NCBI RefSeq assembly: GCF_019249245.1
Contig: NZ_JAESDK010000009.1
Location: 1-64,000 of the forward strand
Source: Alteromonas lipotrueiana
GTDB taxonomy: Bacteria > Pseudomonadota > Gammaproteobacteria > Enterobacterales > Alteromonadaceae
Reading direction: 5' to 3'
DNA length: 64,000 nucleotides
A model generated the notes under the pieces. The model made no database searches. It had not been told where the DNA came from and saw only the letters and a program-made list of their open reading frames with translations. Position numbers and translations under genes: made by a program. This document shows, piece by piece, positions 35,246 through 43,260 of the stretch (position 1 is the first letter of the stretch; every line of letters begins with the position of its first letter).

Positions 35246-36205
35246 AAGTGCACCACTCGCTAAATTAAGCCGCGCCACGTAATTTATCAAACACCACTGC
35301 TGGCTGTTTATATCCCAGGCACTTTCTTGGCCGAAGGTTAAGTGCCCGTTGAGCGTCTGCAATTTGCTTGTCTGTAACTGTCCGTAAATCTGTGCCCTTT
35401 CGGATGTATTGCCGCAGCAATCCGTTGAAGTTTTCGTTTAGGCCGCGCTCCCACGATGAGTATGGATTAGCGAAGTAGATGTCCGTTTTTAGTTTATCCG
35501 CTACCAGCTCATGTGCGCAGAATTCTGCGCCGTTATCGGCTGTAATCGTCCGGACATGGCGACGGTAGCGCCATAACATGCCAACCATTGCCCGTCCTAC
35601 ATCTGCAGCAGTTTTTGCTGGCACTTTGCGTATCAGGTACAGCTTACTTTTTCGTTCAACCAGGCTCACGATGGCACCTGTGCCGTTCTTGCCTAATACC
35701 GTATCGGCTTCCCAGTCACCGAACCGTTTCTTCTTATCTACTATGGCAGGACGGCATTCAATGCCAACCCGATTCGGAATAATAACGCGCTTCGCGTAGC
35801 TGCCTTTACGGTATTTACGGTGGCCATGTCGTAACTGCTTGTAGAGCTTTCCACCGCGCAATTTATCGCGCTGTACGAAGCCGTAAATCCACTCATGACT
35901 GACGATATGACCAATAATTTTGCCCACGCCTGCAATCTGTTCGGGGCTCCACTTCGGGCAGGTAGTGATTATCCCTTATTCTGTTGCGCCGGACTTCCCG
36001 ACTAATGGTGCTGTGACTCACCTTCAGCCGTTTCCCAATCTCCCGATAGCTGAAACCCTCGCTTAAGTAGGCTTCGATCTGGTATCGTTGTCCTTCGATC
36101 AACTGCTTGTATCTCATGGTAACTACTCATGTTTTTTGGCGATTACAGAGTACCACCAACAGGCAGTTGATCTCTTCTCACCGTTTAACCATGAGTGGTG
36201 CACTT
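35246..36205 (-). mobile_element. IS30-family insertion sequence, degenerate
   Basis: Terminal inverted repeats AAGTGCACCACTC (35246-35258) and GAGTGGTGCACTT (36193-36205) bracket a 960-bp element with a broken transposase gene. No convincing target duplication is visible next to the repeats. It lies 20 bp beyond the stop of the tus-like gene. Confidence 0.85.
35265..36117 (-). pseudogene. IS30 transposase, internally deleted and frameshifted
   Basis: The N-terminal part from ATG 36117 is the HTH ('GFSYREIGKRLKVSHSTISREVRRN', then 'RDNHYLPEV'). Another frame then carries 'KWSPEQIAGVGKIIGH', 'SHEWIYGFVQRDK' and the DDE core: Asp in 'FGDWEADTVLGK', Asp in 'ITADNGAEFC', Glu in 'GLNENFNGLLRQYI'. 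Normal IS30 proteins have about 30 more residues between 'NHYLPEV' and 'WSPEQIAG', so a small deletion with frameshift lies near 35945-35965. The catalytic part is otherwise intact. Mobility in cis would need a helper. Confidence 0.85.
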
Positions 36206-36225
36206 ATTATCTGAATTCGGGCCTA

Positions 36226-37101
36226 TTATGGAACCTTTTGATACAAATGAAGACGAGGTAACAACAATTGCCATTTTCCCGAGCGGGTTTTAATGGGAGT
36301 TCTTTCATAGTTTTTAAGCTCTGAGACTTTAGGACGATTTTCTGCATTAGTCAGTAAAAAAGGCAAACCGGCACTGTATCCGAGCATTTTGCCCTCATTA
36401 TCTCGTGCTGAGCATTCGGGTCTTAACTTTATAGGTCGTCGGATGCTCAGTTTTAAAGCGGCACAACCTGCAACCTGCTCTTTTTCTTTTTCTAACAGGG
36501 CGTACCATGAATACTGATTGTGTTTTGCCGGTACGGTTGCTTTGGCGCGCTCAATACGCTCTATCCAGTTTTCTTTAGTGTCGGTCTCAACTCTTGGTCG
36601 TCTGGACCAATTGAAATAAAATGCCTTGTAATTTCCTTGAAAGGTATACACTTTCCGATAGGCCATAGTGGTGATGAGATAATGAAATCTATCATGCACC
36701 TCAAAAAACTTTTGTTCTGCGTCATTGTATTTTTGCACTTCAGCTTTAAAAGCGGCTTTCGCTTTATTTAGCTCTGTAACTACTGCCGCTAACATTGTGT
36801 AGTCGCATGACAGTGAAATAAGTCCGGGGTACTTCTGAACAAACCGTCGACTTAAGTCATTTTCATATACATACATGTCTTTAAAAGCCTGAGCGGCCAT
36901 GTTTACCGCCTGCTGACCTACTATGGTAGTGACGTTAATAGAGTCGTAGTCATCATCAATAATCTTTTGCTCTTGTTCTTTGGTAATTCGGGGCAAAGCA
37001 AACATAACTGCGTTATTAGGTTCGCCATACTGATGCACAAGTTGGACAAGAGCATCACTATGTTCTTCAATTTTCATCATATAGTAACGAAGCAGATTCA
37101 T
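36226..37101 (-). CDS. tus: Tus-like DNA replication terminus site-binding protein
   Basis: 291 residues, close to E. coli Tus (309). Recognised by the C-terminal DNA-binding core: 'AALKLSIRRPIKLRPECSAR' parallels 'AKLKIKRPVKVQPIAR' of Tus, followed by 'GLPFLLTNAENRPKVSELKNYE' and the terminal 'WQLLLPRLHLYQK' (Tus ends 'LIIPRLHLYVAD'). 'TKENWIERIERAKATVP' matches '[20 protein letters not shown]'. Tus binds Ter sites and blocks the replicative helicase from one side. Starts at 37080 or 37077 are possible. Its position 5.4 kb from dif fits a role at the chromosome terminus. Identification rests on motif comparison from memory. Confidence 0.8.
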   Translation of the reverse strand: MNLLRYYMMKIEEHSDALVQLVHQYGEPNNAVMFALPRITKEQEQKIIDDDYDSINVTTIVGQQAVNMAAQAFKDMYVYENDLSRRFVQKYPGLISLSCDYTMLAAVVTELNKAKAAFKAEVQKYNDAEQKFFEVHDRFHYLITTMAYRKVYTFQGNYKAFYFNWSRRPRVETDTKENWIERIERAKATVPAKHNQYSWYALLEKEKEQVAGCAALKLSIRRPIKLRPECSARDNEGKMLGYSAGLPFLLTNAENRPKVSELKNYERTPIKTRSGKWQLLLPRLHLYQKVP

Positions 37102-37705
37102 AGGATATCTTCACATGCTGTATATATATACATGTTAAAATAATAGATGGTAATATACTAGTGTAATTAACGATGTATCAACGGCTGATAGTTTTCTCCA
37201 TTGAAATTTACGGCACCATACCATAGGTATATTAAAACTAATAAATGCCGCATAGCGGCACAAAAACTGTCTGTAGGGGAGACTTTAGAGTTCTTAAGGC
37301 CAAAACCTTCTTCAAAGGAAATAGCAGGCTTTGAAGGAAAACCATTTCCATGAATAATCATAATAAAGGGGGTTAGTTGGACAGGCAAAAAAAAGCGATC
37401 AAAATGTATAAACTTCTGGTTTACTGAAAATAGATGACTCGAGCTATAGAACGCAAATTTACTAATAATCGTATTTCTTATCAATAACCTAAAAGCTATT
37501 GCTTATAGCAAGAATGATAGTTTATAAACGCTGGTTTTAACACGGGTACGCGAAGTATCCTGGCTTGGAATATGGCATAAATCCTACTAATTTAGCCGAT
37601 GCTGGACATCTTTTAGACAAACAGTGCATTTTTGCTAAAGCGGTAAGGCTAAAACTAAGTTAAATACGTAATTACCCCACATTCATAGATACTTCGAGGT
37701 AATAG
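37102..37705. other. Intergenic region upstream of tus, with Ter-like candidates
   Basis: About 600 bp, A/T-rich, between divergent tus and the alcohol dehydrogenase. A 16-mer at 37155-37170 (ATACTAGTGTAATTAA) shares the TGTAA-TAA core with the E. coli Ter consensus AGNATGTTGTAACTAA. A second partial match, ACATGTTAAAATAA, is at 37130-37143. In E. coli a Ter site lies in the tus promoter and mediates autoregulation. The match is suggestive only. An open frame at 37167-37484 (minus) is unlike known proteins and was not called. Confidence 0.35.
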
Positions 37706-38758
37706 ATGAAAACAGTTGGTTATGCAGCACACGATTCAAATGCGCACATGGTGCCATATCACTTCGAACGTCGCGATATTCGTGACAACGATGTTGCAAT
37801 AGAAATACTTTATAGCGGGGTTTGTCATTCCGACTTGCATACTGTAAACGGCGACTGGGGACCCCAGTCCTATCCGCTTGTACCCGGACATGAAATTGTA
37901 GGTAAAGTGCTGGAAGTAGGGCCAGACGTAAAAGGTTTTGAAGTAGGCCAGCATGTGGCCGTTGGGTGTATGGTCGATAGTTGTCAGCAGTGTGACCAAT
38001 GCGACAACCACGAAGAACAGTACTGCCGAAACGGTATGACACCCACTTATGGTGCCCCTGATCGCATTGATGAGACAATAACCCAAGGTGGATATTCTAA
38101 GCATATTATTGTGCGCGAACAGTTTGTGCTGCGCTTGCCAGAAGCATTAGACATGGCTAAAGCAGCCCCTATCTTGTGCGCCGGAATTACCACTTACTCG
38201 CCATTGCGTACATGGGATGTTAAAGAGGGCAGCCGGGTAGGTGTTATCGGACTGGGCGGCTTGGGTCATATGGCCGTTAAATTGGCTGTAGCCATGGGCG
38301 CTGAAGTGACCGTAATCAGTCGTTCTGATGCAAAAGATGAGGAAGCAAAAGAGTTAGGAGCTTCTGGAATTTTGGTGTCTACCGACGAAGAGGCGATGAA
38401 AAAGTCGGCCAATGCGTTCGATCTTATTTTAGATACCGTGCCGGTAAAGCATGACGTTACCCAGTATGCGCCCCTACTTGATGTAGATGGTTCTTTGGTT
38501 ATCGTAGGCCAGGTAGGTCCATTAGATGAGCCTTCTACTATTCCACTGGTTACAGGGCGTCGTCGTATTGCTGGCTCATTAATCGGGGGCATTAAAGAAA
38601 CGCAAGAGGTGCTTGATTTTTGTGCTGAGCATAATATTCACCCTGAATGTAAGATGATTCGACCAGAAGAGGTCAATACCGCTTACGAGCATTTAGCTAA
38701 AGGCGATATCGCGTATCGATTTGTAATGGATATGTCATCACTAAGCGTTGATGCATAA
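37706..38758 (+). CDS. Zinc-dependent NAD(P)H alcohol dehydrogenase (CAD/YahK type)
   Basis: 350 residues. Catalytic zinc ligands are in 'SGVCHSDLH' (Cys) and 'VPGHEIVGKV' (His-Glu). The structural zinc comes from four cysteines in 'DSCQQCDQCDNHEEQYC'. The Rossmann motif is 'VGVIGLGGLGHMAVKLA' with 'VISRSDAKDEEA', consistent with NADP use. Members reduce aldehydes to alcohols; substrates are broad. GAGGT precedes the ATG. Followed by its own terminator. Confidence 0.92.
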   Translation: MKTVGYAAHDSNAHMVPYHFERRDIRDNDVAIEILYSGVCHSDLHTVNGDWGPQSYPLVPGHEIVGKVLEVGPDVKGFEVGQHVAVGCMVDSCQQCDQCDNHEEQYCRNGMTPTYGAPDRIDETITQGGYSKHIIVREQFVLRLPEALDMAKAAPILCAGITTYSPLRTWDVKEGSRVGVIGLGGLGHMAVKLAVAMGAEVTVISRSDAKDEEAKELGASGILVSTDEEAMKKSANAFDLILDTVPVKHDVTQYAPLLDVDGSLVIVGQVGPLDEPSTIPLVTGRRRIAGSLIGGIKETQEVLDFCAEHNIHPECKMIRPEEVNTAYEHLAKGDIAYRFVMDMSSLSVDA

Positions 38759-38788
38759 ACCGAAGCGCGTACATTCGCTTTTTACCAT

Positions 38789-38827
38789 AAACCGGTGCCA
38801 GCCTAATTAGGTTGTCACCGGTTTTTT
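38789..38827 (+). terminator. Rho-independent terminator of the alcohol dehydrogenase gene
   Basis: AAACCGGTG ... CACCGGTTT with an internal CCTAATTAGG pairing, followed by TTTTTTA. It begins 31 bp past the stop. Confidence 0.8.
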
Positions 38828-39222
38828 ATGCGTACAGCGATTTGATATCAATTCTTTAATCTACCGTCCTAGTTTACTTACCTGTATGCCGAACCCTAAG
38901 CATTCTGTTTATCTAACTCTTCTTCGTTACAAAGCCTCTAGAACGACCACTTGCGTTCATATCCAACATAGATAAGGGTGACAAACCGGGTTTCGATTAA
39001 CAATATCCGATACCAACCGCTGTATTTTAAACGCTGTTTAATATGGACTTAAGTTTTGAACAAATAGGGCGGTTGACGGGCATTTTCCAAAATTTTGAAT
39101 CACCTCATGCAATAAGTTCTCGCGAAGATAAGGCGAGAAGATTCAATAAAGTCAGCTTGTAATAGCCGAACGAAGCAGTTTATATTGATTGTAATCAGTT
39201 AAATTTTATCCAGGAATTATCG
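38828..39222. other. Gene-free stretch
   Basis: About 395 bp with no convincing gene. A weak hairpin (TTCTCGCGAAGATAAGGCGAGAA) lies at 39117-39139. The promoter of the AhpD-like gene must be in the last part. Confidence 0.4.
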
Positions 39223-39813
39223 ATGCCTTTAGTTACACCACTTGCCGCTGACACCAACCCCGAAGTAGCAGAAATGGCTAAGTTTTTTAACGAAACTCTG
39301 GGTTTTTGCCCTAACAGTGTTTTGACCATGATGCATCGCCCTGCCATCGCTAAAGCCTTTATAAACCTTAATATGGCGGTTATGGAAAATCAGGGAAATG
39401 TGACCAGTGCTTTCAAACGTCTCATTGCCTACGTATCAAGCAATGTTACCGGATGTCGCTATTGTCAGGCTCACACCATTCGTGCAGCTGAACGCTATGG
39501 TGCTGAACAAAAACAGCTTGAAGATGTTTGGGATTACCAGAGTAGTTCTGCGTTTAGTGCTGCTGAAAAAGCCGCCTTAAATTTAACGGTAGCTGCATCT
39601 ACGGTTCCTAACAATGTAGATAAAACAGTAATAGATGAAATGAAACAACATTGGAGCGAACAGGATACTGTCGAAATCATGGGTGTTATTTCATTATTTG
39701 GGTATTTAAACCGGTGGAATGATTCTATGGGGACCACTATGGAACCTGGCGCAATTGAATCCGGTGAAGCATTGCTGTCTGATACTGATTGGGAAGTTGG
39801 AAAGCATCGATAG
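39223..39813 (+). CDS. Carboxymuconolactone decarboxylase/AhpD-like protein
   Basis: 196 residues of the all-helical AhpD-like fold. The redox motif 'VTGCRYCQAHTIRAAERYGA' contains C-x2-C-x2-H, the peroxidase-cofactor signature of AhpD, at about residues 79-85. The N-terminal 'LGFCPNSVLTMMHRP' is typical of the peroxidase-related subgroup. A role in peroxide or alkylhydroperoxide defence is inferred. Monocistronic. Confidence 0.85.
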   Translation: MPLVTPLAADTNPEVAEMAKFFNETLGFCPNSVLTMMHRPAIAKAFINLNMAVMENQGNVTSAFKRLIAYVSSNVTGCRYCQAHTIRAAERYGAEQKQLEDVWDYQSSSAFSAAEKAALNLTVAASTVPNNVDKTVIDEMKQHWSEQDTVEIMGVISLFGYLNRWNDSMGTTMEPGAIESGEALLSDTDWEVGKHR

Positions 39814-39928
39814 TTACACGGGGTATATTTAGATTCAACAAAGTATGTTTTTTCATCCAATGTGAACCATTTGTTATTATTATCATTATTAATTAACACA
39901 CTAAGTTATTAACGAAGAAGGTAATGTT

Positions 39929-40180
39929 ATGGATGCAACAGGAATAATAATATTTCTATTGATTGGCGCTATTGCTGGTTGGTTAGCTGGCAAAATAATG
40001 AAAGGTGGTGGCTTTGGTCTTATCGGTAATATCATTATCGGCATAATCGGAGCAGTATTAGGCGGCTTTTTGTTCGGCTTACTTGGAATCAGCGCCGGCG
40101 GATTAATAGGCTCTATTATAACGGCCACCGTAGGTGCCATCGTACTTCTCTTTATTGTTGGTTTGGTTAAACGAGCCTAG
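39929..40180 (+). CDS. GlsB/YeaQ/YmgE family membrane protein
   Basis: 83 residues, very glycine-rich, with three membrane helices and glycine-zipper patterns: 'IIIFLLIGAIAGWLAGKIMKG', 'GLIGNIIIGIIGAVLGGFLFG', 'GSIITATVGAIVLLFIVGL'. This is the transglycosylase-associated/GlsB fold, linked to general stress. GAAGG precedes the ATG. Followed by a terminator at 40225. Confidence 0.92.
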   Translation: MDATGIIIFLLIGAIAGWLAGKIMKGGGFGLIGNIIIGIIGAVLGGFLFGLLGISAGGLIGSIITATVGAIVLLFIVGLVKRA

Positions 40181-40224
40181 CGGGTTTACTACAAGATTAG
40201 CCAAGCGTTTAAAACATAAATAAC

Positions 40225-40253
40225 TAAAAAGCCTCATTTTCGAGGCTTTTTTT
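40225..40253 (+). terminator. Rho-independent terminator
   Basis: AAAAAGCCTC, loop ATTTTC, GAGGCTTTTTTT; lies 45 bp after the YeaQ-like gene. Confidence 0.88.
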
Positions 40254-40475
40254 GATATCGAAATTGAGATACGGCCAAATTATGAGTAATTAAATTCACG
40301 CATTACGAATAATTTAAATTGGTTAGCGACAATATAATAGCTAGAGCAGATATAAACTGAAAATTTAATCAGTGATGTAGATTTATATAAGTGGTTGATT
40401 TGATTAACCGTATCAGTAAAAAAACTCTGATAAAACAACAACCGATTATCGAAACCCTAGTTATTAGGAATATAC

Positions 40476-41534
40476 TCACCTTCCTCGCTTCAAGGATAGC
40501 TTCGCCATTCCGCCTAACCCTACGTTGGCCTGTTGGCCATAATGACCAGGCATTTCTGGCGAATTCCAGCCGCCAGCTAATTGCATCTCTGGTAACGTAG
40601 CGCCATTTTCGGCTAATGAAACCGCACCGCCAACGCGTCCGGAATGAGGGGTAATATTTTCTTTGATATCTGCCAGATTGCCTATGCGTTTCCAAATTCG
40701 GTAAATACTTGAATATTCTAAAATAGGTGATGATTTACCGGCTTTGGATTCGTCATAAGGAAGTAGGGCGTGGCCGCGATTGGATACTCGTCTGAACAAA
40801 ATTCCCTTGTTTATCCTTCGCGGATCCTGCATATCCCGTTCGATTTCTTTTGCTTTATTGAAGTTGGCTTCATTAATGTACTCGTCAATCATTGCGATAG
40901 TGCTGTTCGAGATGTAACGATAAGAGCCTTTGCCAGACTGATCAGATTTTGACGTTATGACCAGTAGAGCATTGTTTCGTTTATTGATATGTTCCAATCG
41001 TATACGAACAACCTCATCGGCCCGAAGCAAACCATCAAACATCAGATTAATTAATGCGAGATCACGCATCTCTAATAAGGTATCTGGAATAACGTTATTG
41101 TTGATTTTTTCCAGAATATCCAGGGTAAGCGGAACAGCCTGATGGCTACTAAGCTGGTATTTTTCGTTCTGAGCAAGCGAAAGTTTGACAAAATCCTTAA
41201 GATACACGGAATGCACAATAGGATTTGGTAACTGGGCAATTCCTAGAAATTTACTCAAAGCACTGAGGCGACGCTTTATGGTTCGATAGGCAAGGGGGCT
41301 TTGACAGAGAACTTCTACATAACGTTTTATGCAGTCTTCGTTGTTATGCATGGAATCATTAAAGCCTTCAAGATTTTCTTGCTCGCAAAAAATAGCAAAC
41401 TCATTGAAATCACTTACGTAAGCACGCTGAGTATTGCGGGGCAGCTTGGTAAATATGTCGGTGAAATATTTATTAACCGCATCTTTATAGACACTGACAA
41501 ACCCCGGGATCGGTGCTAAAGCTGAGTAACCCAT
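40476..41534 (-). CDS. Tyrosine recombinase/site-specific integrase
   Basis: 352 residues. The SAM-like N-terminal core-binding domain (about 20-110) includes 'NTQRAYVSDFNEFAIFCEQ'. The catalytic domain has the first Arg in 'FDGLLRADEVVRIRLEHI', the H-x2-R block 'TPHSGRVGGAVSLAENG' and the W...Y block 'LAGGWNSPEMPGHYGQQ', where Tyr is the nucleophile. Its target is unknown. It lies about 960 bp from dif, transcribed away from it, and is not a XerC or XerD orthologue by length. No matching attachment repeats were seen by eye. Confidence 0.88.
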   Translation of the reverse strand: MGYSALAPIPGFVSVYKDAVNKYFTDIFTKLPRNTQRAYVSDFNEFAIFCEQENLEGFNDSMHNNEDCIKRYVEVLCQSPLAYRTIKRRLSALSKFLGIAQLPNPIVHSVYLKDFVKLSLAQNEKYQLSSHQAVPLTLDILEKINNNVIPDTLLEMRDLALINLMFDGLLRADEVVRIRLEHINKRNNALLVITSKSDQSGKGSYRYISNSTIAMIDEYINEANFNKAKEIERDMQDPRRINKGILFRRVSNRGHALLPYDESKAGKSSPILEYSSIYRIWKRIGNLADIKENITPHSGRVGGAVSLAENGATLPEMQLAGGWNSPEMPGHYGQQANVGLGGMAKLSLKRGR

Positions 41535-41580
41535 GAATTCCTTTGCTATTAACTTATTGATATTAAGTGAGATATAAAAT

Positions 41581-41760
41581 TTACTCGATCAAACTATACG
41601 AATATGCGTTATCATCACGCATGATAATTCCAGTTATCTTGCGTGATGGATCGCAGTAGATCTCGATATCTAAACTTGCCCGTTTCTTCTTAGATGCCTT
41701 TTTATTGGCAACTGTATAAATATACAGCTTGCGTTGTAATTTGCAAGTACTTAGCTTTGT
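41581..41760 (-). CDS. Possible small protein upstream of the integrase, no normal start
   Basis: An open frame of 59 residues with protein-like composition: basic 'NKKASKKKRASLDIEIY' then 'CDPSRKITGIIMRDDNAYSYSLIE', ending 46 bp before the integrase. It lacks ATG, GTG or TTG near the 5' end (a stop precedes it), so it is either a 3' fragment or starts at a rare codon. The family is not recognised. Same strand and spacing as an operon partner of the integrase. Confidence 0.3.
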   Translation of the reverse strand, partial: TKLSTCKLQRKLYIYTVANKKASKKKRASLDIEIYCDPSRKITGIIMRDDNAYSYSLIE

Positions 41761-42496
41761 TTACAGTTGAATGGGGATTTAAAGCTAAAGGACTAAGTCT
41801 AATAAACATGTTAAATAGGAATAATGGTTGTCAGTTTCTGTTACTTTTAGGATGGCTTCTCGGTAAAATTGTGGCAGGCACTCTTTCAAAATTATAGTTA
41901 CTTCGCATTGTTTTAGTCATCTTCAAATGAATTAAGGTGGTCTTTCAAAAAGTATGGTTGGAATTTGAATATTCCTGACGAATTTGGACAAAAAAACTAC
42001 TTTCTAAATCGAGTTCTGTGTGAAATCTGACGGGTAACAGTACCTTAATCATTTCAGATTTTACGTAGCGTCGCCTTAAATTTGAGCTATTTTAATCGTA
42101 TTTAATGCCTGTAGCAGGTTTCGATATTCAGGCTCCGATTTTCAGTTTCTCACTTATGTTTATCGCGGCATATCTGGTGACTCATTATTGTGGATTGATA
42201 CTGATAACCTGAACCGGTGAAAAGTCAGCACGTTACGTAGTTTATTCAGTAATGGTACTCATCCAGTAATTACAATACGGGTGTAAGACGTAGTAACGCC
42301 AAGCGGTAAAGTTATCGATTATTGATATCGAACACTTATGTACGCAACACATATTTTCCAATCTCGCTAAGCCTGTTTAAACAAGCTCGTTGGAAAAACA
42401 TCAAGGATAGCTGCAAACCGGTTAGCGAAGCACCTGAGCGAATTCGTATAAAGTAGGTGAGCTGTACAACCCTCACTTTCAATCTGATAATATCCT

Positions 42497-42524
42497 ATTT
42501 AACATAATATACATTATGTGAAGT
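42497..42524 (-). other. dif: dif site (XerCD chromosome dimer resolution)
   Basis: Read on the minus strand: XerC arm ACTTCACATAA, 6-bp centre TGTATA, XerD arm TTATGTTAAAT. The XerD arm and the centre are identical to E. coli dif, and the XerC arm matches at 7 of 11 positions (E. coli GGTGCGCATAA), 24 of 28 overall by my count. It marks the replication terminus, where FtsK-activated XerCD resolve dimers. Confidence 0.9.
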
Positions 42525-42920
42525 TATATATTATTTTATTTCAGTGGCTTACCCAAGCTATTGTATCTACCTGAGGTAAAACTTGCGCAACTACTATTTG
42601 CATAAAATAACCTACCTACCTAAATGTTTAATCGGATAAGCGTTTCTTACTGTTGTAGCCTTAGATGCATCTTATATTCAAAACGAGGCCCGTTCAGTTT
42701 AGTGTTGAATTTTTAGTGAACATCGATGACAAACTTTGTAAGTTACTCCAGTCTCTTGCCGGACTCAGCTCGAGGCAAATGGAAGTAATTGGATGTGCAC
42801 AAGATTTTTTGCCTGTTCACAATGATATACGGCACAACGCTGAACTACATACAAATTCTATCCCGCTGATTGGCGTTAATTACTCCCAGAAAGTGACTAT
42901 CCAGGTTTACGCCTACATTT

Positions 42921-42926
42921 GCTAAT
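42921..42926 (+). repeat. Target-site duplication, left copy (GCTAAT)
   Basis: GCTAAT directly abuts the transposon's TGTAG tip. An identical GCTAAT follows the other tip at 56508-56513. Confidence 0.85.
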
Positions 42927-43094
42927 TGTAGCGGCTCACGAACATATACCCGCCGACTTGATTACATCCGATCTTTTTGATTCACAATAAGTGAGAATAA
43001 GCCTGTTGCCAGGCCCACATTAATTGATAATGGACTCACTTTAATTAAGAACGGGCTTGCAAACATAATATGTCGGCTCACTTTATTTAAGAAT
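42927..43094 (+). repeat. Left terminal inverted repeat, 168 bp, five repeated sites
   Basis: Starts TGTAGCGGCTCACGAACAT. Five ~20-bp motifs of the type CTCACTTTAATTAAGAAY lie at about 42931-42950 (end motif), 42979-42998, 43012-43031, 43032-43055 and 43075-43094. It aligns without gaps to the inverted copy at 56340-56507, with about 139 of 168 positions identical by hand count. Such arrays of transposase-binding sites characterise Tn7, Mu and Tn552 ends. Confidence 0.9.
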
Positions 43095-43246
43095 TAGATA
43101 GGCAAACCTGCTTCACGCATTTCGGTAGTCATCTCCTTTGCTCTACTTGGATCTAAACCGCCTGAAAAGAGCTTTCTGATTTCGGCTGGTCGATAACGGA
43201 ACTGTTCTGCAATCACGCGCTCATTGTAGCCATGTCTGATAAGCAT
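43094..43246 (-). CDS. Small putative HTH protein of the transposon
   Basis: 50 residues from ATG 43246 (MLIRHGYNERVIAEQFRYRP). 'GYNERVIAEQFRYRPAEIRKLF' looks like a helix-turn-helix, followed by 'GGLDPSRAKEMTTEMREAGLPI'. The same frame is open further upstream into the ATPase gene ('LLEETLSSRIDEIEP') without a standard start. Its stop codon falls in the innermost transposase-site motif of the left repeat. It lies directly behind the ATPase gene, so it is probably translated from the same message. A DNA-binding accessory role in transposition is inferred. Confidence 0.6.
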   Translation of the reverse strand: MLIRHGYNERVIAEQFRYRPAEIRKLFSGGLDPSRAKEMTTEMREAGLPI

Positions 43247-43260
43247 GGGTTCAATTTCAT

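Larger units (their letters stand above)
41761..42926. other. Gene-poor stretch containing dif
   Basis: About 1.17 kb with no convincing gene. The dif site is at 42497-42524. An 86-codon frame at 42665-42925 ends in the transposon target duplication; it resembles no known protein. No attC-like or attI-like repeats were seen. Confidence 0.5.

Noticed and set aside
37167-37484. 105-codon minus-strand frame upstream of tus
   Set aside because: Aromatic-rich, no motif, no ribosome site; likely chance frame in A/T-rich intergenic DNA.
41535-42496. Integron-type attI/attC array next to the integrase
   Set aside because: No repeated cassette sites or cassette-like genes were found, and the integrase lacks an evident integron-specific insertion.
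42665-42925. 86-codon frame between dif and the transposon
   Set aside because: No ribosome site, no recognisable motif and a composition like non-coding DNA; its stop lies in the target duplication by chance.
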